From Isoetes taiwanensis (lineage: Eukaryota; Streptophyta; Lycopodiopsida; Isoetales; Isoetaceae), in the NCBI GenBank assembly GCA_021234155.1, contig JAJEKV010000085.1:3420706-3484705 (forward strand): a stretch of 64,000 nt of DNA, read 5' to 3'. Below are positions 1 through 11,183 of this stretch, piece by piece; positions within the stretch are counted from its first letter, which is position 1; each line of letters opens with the position of its first letter. A program made the translations under genes and the position numbers. Under the pieces are notes generated by a model. That model did not search any database, had not been told where the DNA came from, and saw only the letters and a list, made by a program, of their open reading frames with translations.

Positions 1-970
1 ACATGAACTCATTGCAATAGTGCAGAACTTCATATGGTCTAGCACTGAGGAGGTGGGTTGTTCAGATAGTCTCAGCATGAAGGATTTCTCACTGCAGAGC
101 AAAGTCCTCATCTCAAAAATCATTTGGAGCATCTTGAATGATGAGAACGACTCTCCTGGTTTACACCTTCTCAAACAATCTCTTTGTCATTGTACTTCCT
201 TAGGCAAGAAGGCCGTTAAACCAGTTTTGCCAGCTGCTGCGCGTTGCTTTGTTTTCACAACACAAAGATAATGTAAATGAACTTTCATGTATACTTAAAT
301 ACTTAAAGGTAATTCAAATAAATTAAAGCGCAACATAATAGAGGCGTTATTTTTCTATGTCTAAAAGCTGGTAATTGTTCTTTGAGATAGATGATAAAAA
401 GTGATGAAATGGTCCTTGGCTTCACCAAAGCTACTAGGCGCATCAATCCACACCTACCCCTCTGCCCTCGGAATCCCTGATTTCCCCACGGTGTTTCAGT
501 CTTCCCTGAAGACTTAGATTGATGCTGGTAATCACAGGTTTGCTCAAGAATAGCTATGGCTTACAGTATGCTGCCTCTTTGGTAAATATGGCTCTGATAT
601 ATATAGCACAAAACAGGGATCTGAAGGGCTTCCCTTGAAGCCCAAGGGCCGATTTGGCAGATCAATCTGCTTGGGCATTGTTTCATCCTTTGCAGCCTTT
701 CCCAAATGTTTCTCGATTTCCACATGGACTATTGACAACATGGGATGTAGTCAGACATCTGTTTTGACCATGTCCTTCCACCCATGCCCTATTGCAGATT
801 CCTAATGGTGGTCACCACTGCCACCAAACCTCTTAGCACCTTCAGTTGCTGCATCTGTCCATACCCTTACACAAAGATGATGGGTCCTTGGACGTGGTGT
901 TTTTATTCAAGAATGATATCAAAGTGGTCATCTACTATCTTGATATGAGTTTCAGAGAACAAATTCACTC
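1..970. other. No recognised gene; unclassified sequence
   Basis: I find no recognisable protein domain or RNA here. An 83-codon open frame on the plus strand (20-271) has no family features that I know. It could be the 3' exon of a gene that begins outside the window, or chance. Around 540-740 a pyrimidine-rich stretch ends in a cag at about 706, which resembles a 3' splice site, but no convincing exon follows. Confidence 0.4.
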
Positions 971-975
971 TCACG

Positions 976-1803
976 TTGGGATGTGTCTGTTTGGGAGAAG
1001 GTAGCAAAAGTTCTGCCACTTATGGTGGAGGTTGGTGTCACAGAAAGGCTAGCTTGGGGTTGCCACGGGGATATGCGCAAAGGCAAGGATCTTATCAGCT
1101 CCATATATTGTATCCTCTTAGCTCTGAGCCCCCTCCCATTGCCAAATGGGTGGCGAATACAGATTCCAGAACCTAATCAAATTCTTACATGGTGTTGGCT
1201 TTACGATAAGTTGCTCCATCCCTAGGTGCCTGCATATTAATGCCTTAAGCCATTGTTATGTTCCTGTCACGTCTTTAATATGCCCGCTCTGCCTTTCAGA
1301 CGTTGAGACTACTGAGCATTGTCTCTTCGCTTGTCCAGAAGTCCAACCAGCATGGTACAGGCTAAGGTTTATTTAACAGCGCACTGGACTGCCAACGTGT
1401 CCTCTTGGCATCTTACCTTGCTGCATGGTCCCCACCTAAGCAAAAGGCATTTCACCTTGGTTCTGATTGGCTCATGTGTTCAATCTAGGAGCGTTGAAGA
1501 CACTACATTGTTTAGGGCATTTACTCATTTGCTCGTGGAGTCATTGCTGTAGCCTAGACTAAGATTTTCATGGCTTATAGGTGTTCATCGATGGAGTCAA
1601 ACACAAACGATCGTATTTAGATTCAATACCTTCAAATTAACTCTTACAACTAGTCTCCTCTATTGGAGTAAGTACAGACAGTGCTTCAAGCTCGTGTTCT
1701 AGAGGCATCTTCTTGTGCGTACACATGTAGATGAGATATTTACATTGTACAAATTTTAATCTTGATTAATAAACTTTTTTTCGTCTTTAAAATAAAAAAT
1801 AAA
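976..1803 (+). pseudogene. L1-type LINE 3' fragment with reverse-transcriptase zinc-binding domain (zf-RVT), degenerate
   Basis: Two overlapping plus-strand frames (983-1225 and 1146-1376) together resemble the C-terminal part of a plant L1-like ORF2 protein. The key segment, about 1279-1365, reads CPLC, then a TTEHCLFACP stretch, then AW. This is the metal-binding signature of the zf-RVT domain that follows the reverse transcriptase in plant LINEs. The frame changes near 1150-1220 and stops at 1374, so the gene is dead. A poly(A)-like A-rich tract at 1787-1803 sits directly before the next repeat and fits a LINE 3' tail. A better-preserved relative lies at 28727-29602. The polymerase domain is absent, as expected for 5'-truncated insertions. 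Confidence 0.75.
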
Positions 1804-2734
1804 AAATTTGGACTATTATTGAGAAAAAAGTGGAATCAATGTCTAAACTATAAGGGCAATCTATGATATTTAAAAAGGCATCGAACACTTTATATAAGGA
1901 GGCATCGACCTCATGTTTGTGACAACGACTGACAACCTGCGGCTTGTCATAGAAGCGACCGACAAAAACAAAGAAAGCCGACCTGATGTTAACGAAGCTG
2001 ACCAGCGATCTGTTCAATAAAGTTAATTGTGACAGCAATTCCTTTAGGAGCAAAGGGGTAGCAATTTGCTATATGCGACCCCAGGGGATTTACCTATATA
2101 TAATATGGACATGCCATTTGCGTTAGGGTAGCAAGAAAATCCATAGTATACGGTCCAAAAGAACTAGAAGAATACCCATATAAAAAATGTACGGGCTTAA
2201 AATATTGCAAAATGTGATAAAAACCCACCCCTTTCCATATATTTTCACATGAAAGCACTCAAAATTAACCCATTCCTTATAACTCAGATGGTTCATACGT
2301 GATTTCAAGGTGAACCCCCCTTGTAGGCGACGATTGAGCAGATTAATTGGCTAGCAAGATTGATAGTCTTATAGTTCATACCGATATAAACTTGTCATCT
2401 TGCCTTACGCTAATATTAAAGGAAGAGTTGTTGTGAATGGTTCCAAATATTCATAAACCATTCCTATTCCTTAACCAGTTATGTAATTTTCCTTTTCGAT
2501 CGGATGCTACGTGGCTATTGAGTTCGATCAGATAAGTCAATGAGCCAAAACTAATGCATTGTATTTCCCATAGTCTAGTGGATCTGCTTGTATAGTTAAT
2601 TGTGTGCTTACATGTCAATTTGTTGAAATACAATACAAATTACCCTTGGTCTTCACTTGCTCCACTGCGAAAATATTGCTGCAAGTATCCTAAGTTCTTC
2701 ATTGTGATATCTTCCAAAGATCATAAAATCCTCA
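1804..2734 (+). repeat. Left LTR, interrupted by a 247-bp insert
   Basis: It aligns with 3274-3949 throughout, for example over AAAGGCATCGAACACTTTAT and ATTCATAAACCATTCCTATT. The alignment breaks only at 2080-2326, where extra sequence is present. The minus-strand open frames in the two copies are similar only because the LTRs are; they are not genes. Confidence 0.8.
2080..2326. mobile_element. 247-bp MITE-like insertion in the left LTR
   Basis: Comparison with the right LTR defines the extra sequence exactly. It is flanked by GCGAC at 2075-2079 and again at 2327-2331, a 5-bp target-site duplication. The ends are loosely inverted: AGGGGATTTACCT near the left end against the reverse complement of AGGTGAACCCCCCT at the right end. 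There is no coding capacity. Superfamily is unresolved because the inverted ends are short and imperfect. Confidence 0.65.
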
Positions 2735-2746
2735 ATCTGTATCAAT

Positions 2747-2757
2747 TGGTATCAGAG
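2747..2757 (+). other. Primer-binding site, initiator tRNA-Met type
   Basis: TGGTATCAGAG lies 12 bp after the left LTR end. This word is complementary to the 3' end of plant initiator tRNA-Met and is the usual minus-strand primer site of many plant LTR retrotransposons. Confidence 0.75.
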
Positions 2758-3273
2758 TGAAGGTTCCTTTGCCTTTGGAACCTATGGACAATGAGATTAA
2801 CAGTGGATATTGCTTAAAATCAAAGGATTCAAAAGTAGTGGGTTATATATCTGATTCAATACAAGCTGCAATATCAGGGGGTTGTCGAAACTTAAGATTT
2901 AAGTAGAAGTTTGTGAGGAATTGAATAACTATTTCCTATGATTCAATTGCTTGACACAACAAAGTAATTTTTAGAAAGATGAATGACCATGCTATTTCTA
3001 ACTAAGAATCATTCTTATGAGGCTTGAAGTTTAAACGGCTTGGACATAAGAAATGATTTCCAGCTCAAAAACATATCATTCTTGAGCCTTGAATGAGTTG
3101 GGGACTTGGTGACAGTTGCGTCAAGTGAGATCGGGCAAGGACGTAAAGGATGCAAAAGATTGAGCTCTTATGAGAAGTTGAAAACACAGAGTAACAAAAG
3201 ACAGATTGAGAATCACCTGAACTGTAATGGAACTATGAACTTGAACATATCAGGGAGCAAAGATATTTAAAAA

Positions 3274-3949
3274 TGTTTGGACTTGAGAAAAGGTGGAATT
3301 AATGTCTAAACTACAAGGGCAATCCATTATTATTCAAAAAGGCATCGAACACTTTATATAAGGAGGCATCGGCATCTTGTTTGGGATACTGACCAGCAAC
3401 CTGCGACCTGTTGGAGAAGCGACCGACAGAAACAAAGGAAGCCGACCTGATGTTGACGAAGCCGACCAACGATTCGTTCAACGAAGTTAAGTGTGACATC
3501 GATTACTTTAGAAGCAAATATGATCGACTTGCTATAAGCGATGATTGGGCAGATTAATTGGCAGACCAGATTGATAGTCTTAAAGTTCATATCGATTTGC
3601 AACTATACACTTGATATTCTACATTACAACGATGTTAAAGGAAGAGTTCTATGAATTGTCCAGATATTCATAAACCATTCCTATTCCTTAACCAGTTATG
3701 TAATTTTCCTTTTTGATCGGATGCTACATGGTTAGGAGTTCAATCCGATAATTCAACGAGCCAGAACCAGTGCATTGTATTTTCCATAGCCTAGTGATCC
3801 GGTTAGGTGATTAACTGTGTGTTTCTGTATCAATTTGTTGAAATACAATTCCAATTACTCTTGTTCTTCACTTGTTCCACTGTTAAAATATTGTTGCAAG
3901 TATCTTAAATTCTTTGTTATAATATCTTCTAAACATCCTAAAGTCCTCA
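3274..3949 (+). repeat. Right LTR of the small LTR element
   Basis: It begins TGTTTGGAC and ends near TCCTCA, matching the left LTR without the 247-bp insert. TGGTATCAT starts 3 bp after its end, so host DNA does not follow directly as it would after a normal right LTR. Confidence 0.75.
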
Positions 3950-4187
3950 ACTGGTATCATAAATGATCCTCTCAAATTCTAGACTATTTCAATTTTTTGC
4001 CTCATAAGCGCCTTACTCCCTTTAAGCGGGACGATTTTTATAGTGGTGTGGCAAGAAAATAAGAGGTCACATTAGGAATTTTTTGAGATCATAAAAGGGC
4101 TTTTTAAGAACTGCTGATTAAGCTATATGAACTACCAATCAGAAAACAAACTGGTAATCCAGTCATCAAAACAGTTATAACTACTCA

Positions 4188-4487
4188 CTGGATCACATTT
4201 TCTAGTATAAATGTTGATAGAAAATTCCAAATGAGCCCTTGTTTGGTGCAATAGATAAATCTCATTGAGATCTTTCCAATCTTGAATAGTTTATATATCT
4301 TTTAGCTCGATAGGATAGTAAAAAATATTAAAAACAATATTTTTTGGAGTTTTGATAATCACAAGTGGTTAAACTATGTGCAAAGCACCCAAGGTTGGAA
4401 AGATCTCAATGAGATCTATCTATTGCGCTAAACGAGAGCTTATTTGGACTTTTCTATCAACAGTTATACTAGAAAATGTGATCCGGT
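4188..4487. mobile_element. Fold-back MITE, 300 bp, with ~98-bp inverted arms
   Basis: The left arm (4188-4286) and right arm (4390-4487) are reverse complements at roughly 88 percent by eye. Shared words include GGATCACATTTTCTAGTATAA (split by no gap) at the outer end and CTCATTGAGATCTTTCCAA at the inner end. About 100 bp of AT-rich spacer separates the arms. Arms this long relative to the spacer are typical of MITEs made from two termini. I could not define a target duplication. The right edge coincides with the start of the CACTA-like terminus at 4488. Confidence 0.75.
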
Positions 4488-4893
4488 CACAACAAGAGAA
4501 TGGACATTTAGCGACGTGGGCTTGCGACGTCTGAGTCACGTGACGTCGCAATTAACGTGACCATGCGACGTCAATGCGACGTCACGTCGCAGACACGTTG
4601 CATGCGACGTCTACTGCGACGTCTGACATCGTGACGTGGCAGATCTGTCACGCCAGGTGGACGATAGGTGTCACGCCAGGCGGATGCTTGCGACGTCACG
4701 TCGCCTGCGACGTCCAGTACTTGGCCCATCTGTCACGCCAGGTGGACTTGGGCGCCAGGTGGAGGACAGGTGTTACGCCAGGTGGACGATTGCGACGTCA
4801 CGTCGCCTGCGACGTCCTGTACTTGGCCCATCTGTCACGCCAGGTGGACTTGTGCGCCTGGTGGACGACAGGTGTCTCGCCAGGTGTGACGTA
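4488..4893. mobile_element. CACTA-like terminus with subterminal ACGT-rich repeats
   Basis: The sequence from 4488 begins CACAACAAGAGAATGG, one base off the CACTACAAGA-type termini common in plant CACTA (En/Spm) elements. Dense short repeats in both orientations follow: GCGACGTC, ACGTCGC, and CACGCCAGGTGG. Dense subterminal repeats are a hallmark of CACTA elements because the transposase binds them. No matching opposite terminus is visible downstream, so this is a truncated end. GC content is far above that of the flanks. Confidence 0.55.
4688..4891. repeat. Two tandem 102-bp units inside the CACTA-like terminus
   Basis: Units start at 4688 and 4790 with TTGCGACGTCACGTCGCC. Each continues through GTACTTGGCCCATCTGTCAC and two or three CGCCAGGTGG words. 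The core GCGACGTCACGTCGC is a palindrome apart from its central base. Confidence 0.8.
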
Positions 4894-6244
4894 TATTTTT
4901 TATACACGAAGGTTAATGGTTTTTTAGGATTACAAATTCAATACCTGTCTGATTGATACCTGTCTGAAAAAGACTCTGACGACCAACCTGCAACTTCATT
5001 TAAGCGTGTTGCCTGCGCATGCATCATCACAGTAGAAGTGTGCTACCGCTATAAAACTGTTCATTATAAAACTGACGTTGTTATGTGTCAAAATCCAGTT
5101 GTTCCAAGTTTACAATCCTTGAAGGTAACTTGACAATAGGCTTGTTGTCAATCATTGTTGCTGAGAGAAGAACAGGATAAAGCCTTAAAATTTGTGCAAG
5201 AACATAAGAAAAATCCCACACCTTTACCTTTTGTCCGCCGAAGCATTATAGTTAGTTATAACAGTTTTGCTGACTGGATCCCTCAGGCTCTGATTTCTGA
5301 TTGGTGGTTCATTTATCTTCATTTGGCTTAGTTGGCATAATTTGAAGTCCCTTTTGTAATCTGAAAAAAAAATCCTAATGGCATATGCTTTTCTGTTGAT
5401 CCAAATCCTAAAATCATGAATATGATTGGATTGCTTAGTAGAGTCAGTGTGAGGACTGGCCTAATGCATGTTCAAAATAAGTGGCTTCTTACATTTCATG
5501 CAGGATCTTGGTAATGACGTCTCTACAAAGTTCTTCACTAGAAATAACGAGGCATTCGCGGTACATTATCTCCAAGCAGCTCCAAGCTTGAGAGGCAACA
5601 CATGTACGTTTCGTTCCTCTTTTTATAAATTAGTCTACTTGAATTTATACAACATGGATCCATCAGGTCTATTACCTGATATATTTGAAGCAATCCCATG
5701 TCTACGTAGCATGTATAGCAGGTTCTGGATGAAGTCCACTGCAGGAGGCCATCCAACACCATAACACTGCCAGCTTCTCTTGGTGTCCATGACAAGCTTT
5801 TTTTATCTTTATGCCAGCAACAACTCTTTTTCTGGTAAGAAGCCTGAACTAGCAGGGTTATTTCTCTGATTGGCACTGTTATATAATTGATATTTCGAAA
5901 TGTTCCTTGAAAAGAATAAGTGAAATTCCTATTACATTACATGTGATTTGGCTAAGGATAGAAAGTACTATGTGGCAAATTAAAAATGAGTTCTTTATTA
6001 TGCTATACGAATGACAATTGCAGGTACTACATGTATAGCGCATTACAATGGTATGTGTGCTCTTTGCATTTCATGGCATTTGCATGTTCTCCTAAATCCA
6101 TATTAACCACTGATAAACATCTAGAGGAGTGTAAGCATTTCTCTCTCAGATCATTATTCATTATAGTGGCATTTCATCTATTAGCAAGAAAATATAAGGT
6201 ATGTGCATTGTGTAGCAGTTATATCATGCATAATTATGCACTGG
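4894..6244. other. No recognised gene
   Basis: The longest plus-strand frame is 98 codons (5468-5764) and shows no family I recognise. A 112-codon minus-strand frame overlaps it. Base composition is AT-rich like the surrounding intergenic sequence. I see no tRNA, long inverted repeat or LTR end here. Confidence 0.4.
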
Positions 6245-7245
6245 TAGAGCCTGTTTTACTGTATCGTTCTGAAGCATAGGGGCCTGCCATCTTGGGAGAG
6301 CATGGAACAGCTGCAAAAGTCCTTTCTCACTTATAGCCTAGGAGTCAAAACTACGGTGCCCTATGCTATTCTTTTACAAAAGAGGTTTTTGGCCTCTTCA
6401 ATATTCTGCCACGAAGCGCCATCTCCATTATATCGGCAAAGCACATCACATGGATGATGATAGGTATCCTCTTCTCGCGCTTACCATGGCTGAATCTCCT
6501 CATATTTGAAATGATGTTGGAAAGAGAATTGTAGTGCATGGTGTGCAACCGAAACACTGCATAGTGCTTGCTAGTTCTAATCCTGAGCTTTTGCAAAAAT
6601 ATCTCGATGGTAGTTTCTTAGAAGATGTGGGATGCAGTTACCTTAGCCCAAGTTAAAACTGGTCATTATCATGCACATATAAATCCCACTTTGGCTCCAG
6701 GACCACAAGCTTATTTGCTTGCTTCCTTATCTAGGAAAAAGCTTGTAGCTATTGCATCAATTCGCACAGAGTCCCACAAGCTACGGATTGAGATAGATAG
6801 ATGGGAGCGGCCGCAATTGGCATGAGAAGCGAGATTATGTGCATGTTGCCAGTTACATGTTATTGAAGATGAAAGCTATTCTCTGCTAAGATTACCTGCT
6901 TTTGTGATAGTCAGAAATCATTATTTGACTTTAGCATTCCATTCCATGCTTCCACAACTTCTCCAAGCCCCATCTTTGCATGACTTGGCATTATACATAC
7001 TTGAGGTTCTGGATGAGTGTCTTCAATATTGAGCCCTCAGTAGTCATAATCGCCTACTTATATGTTCTTCTTGCTTGTCTAGTATCATCATTATTACAAA
7101 GGTTTTTCCCTTGAAAACCTTTCGAGGCAGTGGCTTTTCAATCCTAGTAGTAATGGTTGTACTAGGTCATTGTATGGGCCCCATGGCCTCTTGGTCTTCA
7201 TGGGTGTTAAGAAATCTATTCCATTCTATTCTATTCATTCAAAGT
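6245..7245 (+). pseudogene. LINE (TTCTA-tailed family), 3' part, degenerate copy 1
   Basis: Near 6249 the sequence matches the QPVLLYGVEVWGP region of the fuller copy at 55105-56866, and it then runs parallel to the copy at 57840-59345 for about 1 kb. Segments such as LTYSLGVKT, IASIRTESHKLRIEIDRWE (about 6750-6810) and the histidine/cysteine tail region are recognisable but out of frame. The insert ends in a TTCTA-rich tail at about 7217-7238. The polymerase domain is missing, as in a 5'-truncated retrotransposition product. RTE-type LINEs commonly end in short simple repeats rather than poly(A), but I have not assigned the clade. Confidence 0.75.
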
Positions 7246-8061
7246 CGTACACCATATTTGCTAACATTTTTTGTTGTCGCAGGATGTAGGCCAGTCTATC
7301 TTCGAAAGCAACACCACCAAAGCAAGGAATGATAATATCCTTATGCAGAGGGGGGCAAAAAAAAGTATAAAGAAAAAAAAGAAAAATATAGGATGTAGGC
7401 CAGTCTACGAAGGCAACAACACCAGAGCAAGGAACGATAATATCCTCTATGCAGATAGGAATAAAAGATCAGAAAAAGAAATACCACTATTAGTAACATC
7501 TAAGTTATCAAAGGTTACAAAACAAACTTTCCAAAGAGTCCACACTAACGAATATAAAAGTCGTGATGAGAAGTATTCAACATTTCTATGAAGAGAGTAT
7601 TATAGAACATTGTTAACATTGCACATGGATATTATGAGCAGCAGTAGAGAATTAGAAAAAAAGCTTAATCTAAAAAAAATGAGAAGTTAAAAGGAATAGT
7701 ATAACAACATAAATTTTGCCAATTCTTTTTTTGTTTGAAGGCATGATTGGCGGGACTTGCACCCGCCCATGTCAAAATTACTTGCCAATTCAAATTACTC
7801 TAGAGGGGAGAGGTCTCTAACATCTAAACATCACACAATCTATAGAACAAGACAAGACAAGACAAGTTGCTTCCTGCACAAAGTTGAAGCTCCTAAAAGA
7901 TAACAAATATGCCTATCCCTTAACTCCCTATATAGTACGAAGAAAAAAACTAGAGTCACAAAGGATAAGCTCCTGTGCCCATCTCAACATTGTCATCCCA
8001 TAGTTAGGCTTTTCATTCATCTCAACAGTTTTTCTACAATGGTCTAGAGTGCTGATACCCA

Positions 8062-8097
<36 letters not shown>

Positions 8098-9069
8098 GGG
8101 GAATATCCTATTATACTAACATGGACTCTAGAAAATAATATTTCTATAGATGTTGGCTAGTTACTTGCAGAGAACTTATTGCTAGACTAAAGAACCTCGC
8201 CCTTTCAAATTTCGAGAAAAAACCCTAGCTATATGCCCTCGTCTAGGGGCTTGGGCATAATGTAAGGCTGACTAAAATTGCACCCATAAAAAATAGTCCA
8301 CAAGACAAGAAGTAGATGCCATGCGTCATCAATATATCTACACATCACCAACACGGGAACACATGTATAGAAAATAAAACTCCAAAAAGGGAGGGGTTCT
8401 TCAGGCATGCTATGCTACAGAACCTCTGATGAGCGGGTCACGTATGCCAAGTGGCAATTTAACAACAGAAATTTTCATGAACATAAAAACATTAAGGGAG
8501 AGAGGGTAGGAACGAAGGGTCCTTCTCAGAGATGAGACGGCACAAGTGGCGATCTCCTAAAAGATTTAGCAGCTCAAAAATGCATGTGATGCATGCATGC
8601 TCACCTTGCACAAGATTTTTGATATGATGCTCAAATCGATGGCATAGCAAAAAATTATGCGATGATTATAGACAATGCATGGATCCAAGCCAATTTAAAT
8701 AAAAAGAACGATATTGGTTGCATGTGGATTTTCTTAAGCATTTGTTATGGTATCTGACCTTTTCCGACGAAGACATATGCAAATGAATGGTTTTTAAGGC
8801 ACTCTTGATGACAAGTTTTGGACACATACAATAAGGAAACATAAATGAAACATAGACAAGATATCTATATTATATATGAGTCCCTTGAGGATGCAATCAA
8901 ATTGCTCTATGACTCAATGTTAGCTCTAATTCCTTTGAGGAATCAATTGCTCTAATAGAACTTTGAGGGAATCAATAATCAAGCATGCTTTGATTGAAAT
9001 AGTCTCAGGGTGGCTAGATAACTTTCACATATGATGATTGAATGCGGAAGAATTTCATGCGCGAGGGCC
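7239..9069. repeat. Direct duplication, unit A (1831 bp)
   Basis: It is collinear with 9101-11183. It begins TCAAAGTCGTACACCATATT and ends near GAAGAATTTCATGCGCGAGG. Within each unit, a short motif around GGATGTAGGCCAGTCTA is itself repeated twice (about 7282 and 7390). Coding potential is nil. At 7703-7785 it holds a small insert with a tRNA T-arm-like GGCGGGACTTGCACCCGCC hairpin. An A-run of about 32 bases (8063-8094) replaces a short A-rich stretch of unit B. Minus-strand text such as LTMLRR near 8000 is shared with unit B. Confidence 0.85.
8063..8094. repeat. Poly(A) tract, about 32 bases
   Basis: An uninterrupted A-run. The corresponding place in unit B (about 10485-10500) has only a short mixed A-rich stretch, so the run expanded or was inserted after the duplication. 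Confidence 0.9.
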
Positions 9070-9100
9070 TCGCGCATGAATGTGGAAGAATCTCTGTTTT

Positions 9101-11183
9101 TCAAAGTCATACAACATATTTGCTAACATTTTCTGTTGTTGTAGGATGTAGGCCACTCTATCTTCGTAAGCAACCCACCAAAGCCAGAATTGATAATATC
9201 TTTATGCAGGCGGGGATAAAAAAAAAGGAAAAAAGAAAAAAAGAAAAGAAAAACTCAGGATGTAGGCCAGTCTACGAAATTAACAACATCAGAGAAAGGA
9301 ATAATAATATCCCTTATGCAGATAGGAATAAAAAAGCAGAAAAAAGAACCATTGTTAGTAACGTCTAGGTTATCAAAGGTTACAAAACAAATTTTCAAAG
9401 AGTCCCTACTAACGCATATAAAAGTTTTGATGAGAAGTATTCAACATTTCCATGAAGAGAGTACTATAGAACATTGTTAACATTGCACATGGATGTTATG
9501 AGCAGCAGTAGAGAAAAAACATTACTTCATCTAGAAAAAAAGCTTAATTTAAAAAAATGAGATGTTAAAAAGAATAGTATAACAACTGTGACGATTAACC
9601 AGCAGGTCTGGAGCGTTTTTCGTTTAGGATGCACAGCTACCACTCCAGAGGTAGTGGGTTCAAGTCCCGTTCAGACCCTTAAATGTGACAGTTGCAAGCC
9701 TTGAGGGGAGGATAGTGTGACGATTAACCATCAGGTCTGCAGCATGTGATTCGATTTCATCCAAATTATCGTAGCCTTTTCGATTAAGATGCACAACTAC
9801 CACTCTAGAGGTAGTGGGTTCAAGTCTCATTCAGACCTTAAATATGACAACACCATGAATGTTGCCAAGCTACCACTCCAGAGGTAGTGGGTACCACTCC
9901 AGAGGTAGTGGGTTCAAGTCCTGTTCAGACCCTTAAATGTCAAGTCCTGTTCAGACCCTTAAATGTCAAGTCCTGTTCAGACCCTTAAATGTGACAACAA
10001 CATGAATGTTGCAATTTAAATTACTTTAGAGGGAGAGGTCTCCAACATCTAAATTCAAATTACTTTAAAGGGAGAGGTCTCCAACATCTAAATATCATTG
10101 TTTTTGGATAATAACACTCTATAGAACAAGACAAGATAACAAGACAAGACAAGTTGCTTAAGACAAGTTGCTTTCTGCATAAAGTTGAAGCTTTTAAAAG
10201 ATAACAAATATGCCTGCCCCTTAACTCCCTATATAATACGAAGCAAAAAACTAAAGTCACAAAGGATAAGCTCCTAAAAAACAGTAAATCACGCTAGATA
10301 GCTCTGAAGGCTATTGTTCATCCTCAACAGCTCTAATTTAGCAACATTGACAAACCCTGTCTTGACGTGGCTCCCCAATCCACCTACTCGTCTCAACATT
10401 GTCATCCCATAGTTAGGCTTTTCAATCATCTCAACAGTTTTCCTACAATGGTCTAGAGCGAGCAGCTGCACATTGCAAGCTACCCACAAGAATAAAAAGG
10501 GGAGTTATGTATGCCAAGCGGCAATTTAATAACATAATTTACATAACATAGGAAAATTAAGGGAGAGAGTGTAAGAACCAAGGGTCCTTCTCAGAGATGA
10601 GAAGGCACCGCTGAAAAGTCGACAAAGAATCTTAATAAGTGGCGATCTCCTAAATGATTTAGCAGCTCAAAAAGGCATGTCATGCATGCACGCTCGCCTT
10701 GCATGAAAATTTTGATCTGATGCTCGGATCGATGCCATAGTAAAGAATTTGCTTGCTAACCTTATGCGACGATTATAGACAATAAATGGATCCAAGCCAA
10801 TTTAAATAAAAAAATGAGCCAATATTGGTTGCATCTGTGGATTTTCTTAAGCATTTGTTATGGTGTCTGAGCTTTTTCGACGAAGACATATGCAAATGTA
10901 TTGTTTTTAAGGGACTCTAGATGGCTGGGTTTTCGACACATGCACTAAGGGAACATAAGGGAATCATAGACAAGATATCTATATTATATATGAATCCCTT
11001 GAGGATGCAATCAGATTGCTCTATGATGCAATGTTAGCTCTAATTGCTTTGAGGAATCAATTGCTCTAAAACTGGTTCGAGGGAATCAATAATCAAGCAT
11101 GCTTTCGTTGAAACAGTCTCAAGGTGGCTAGGTAAATTTCACCTATGATGATTGAATATGGAAGAATTTCATGCGTGAGGGCC
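9101..11183. repeat. Direct duplication, unit B (2083 bp)
   Basis: It begins TCAAAGTCATACAACATATT and is collinear with unit A, with an offset of about 1862 bp at the start. It is longer mainly because of a tRNA-like array (9588-10010) where unit A has a different small insert. The end, near GAAGAATTTCATGCGTGAGG, matches the end of unit A. A 23-bp near-perfect palindrome (CATGCGCGAGG / CCTCGCGCATG, 9056-9078) lies at the junction between the units. Confidence 0.85.
9588..10010 (+). repeat. tRNA-like (SINE-type) repeat array
   Basis: The first unit contains a 73-nt segment (about 9605-9677) that fits parts of a tRNA cloverleaf. GGTCTGG pairs with TCAGACC as an acceptor stem, CTACC pairs with GGTAG as an anticodon-type stem, and GGGTTCAAGTCCC forms a T-arm with an RNA polymerase III box B (GGTTCAAGTCC). 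The D-arm and box A are poor, so this is not a functional tRNA. A second unit starts at 9718 with the same GTGACGATTAACC lead. After about 9870 the T-arm portion is locally multiplied, with GTTCAGACCCTTAAATGT repeated three times. tRNA-derived SINE relic is the best reading. Confidence 0.65.

Larger units (their letters stand above)
1804..3949 (+). mobile_element. Small LTR-internal-LTR retroelement without coding capacity (TRIM/LARD-like)
   Basis: Two direct repeats (1804-2734 and 3274-3949) flank a 539-bp interior with no coding potential. After removing a 247-bp insert and its 5-bp duplication from the left copy, the repeats are about 679 and 676 bp, as expected for paired LTRs. Directly 3' of the left LTR, TGGTATCAGAG at 2747-2757 matches the usual plant primer-binding site for initiator tRNA-Met. 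A purine-rich stretch at about 3252-3262 precedes the right LTR, where the polypurine tract should be. Oddly, the right LTR is also followed by a primer-site-like TGGTATCA (3952-3959), as if another internal region once followed. The element would depend on enzymes from elsewhere. Confidence 0.75.

Noticed and set aside
1787-3602. Similar minus-strand frames at 2053-1787 and 3602-3311
   Set aside because: They are similar only because they lie in two copies of one LTR; no start or domain support.
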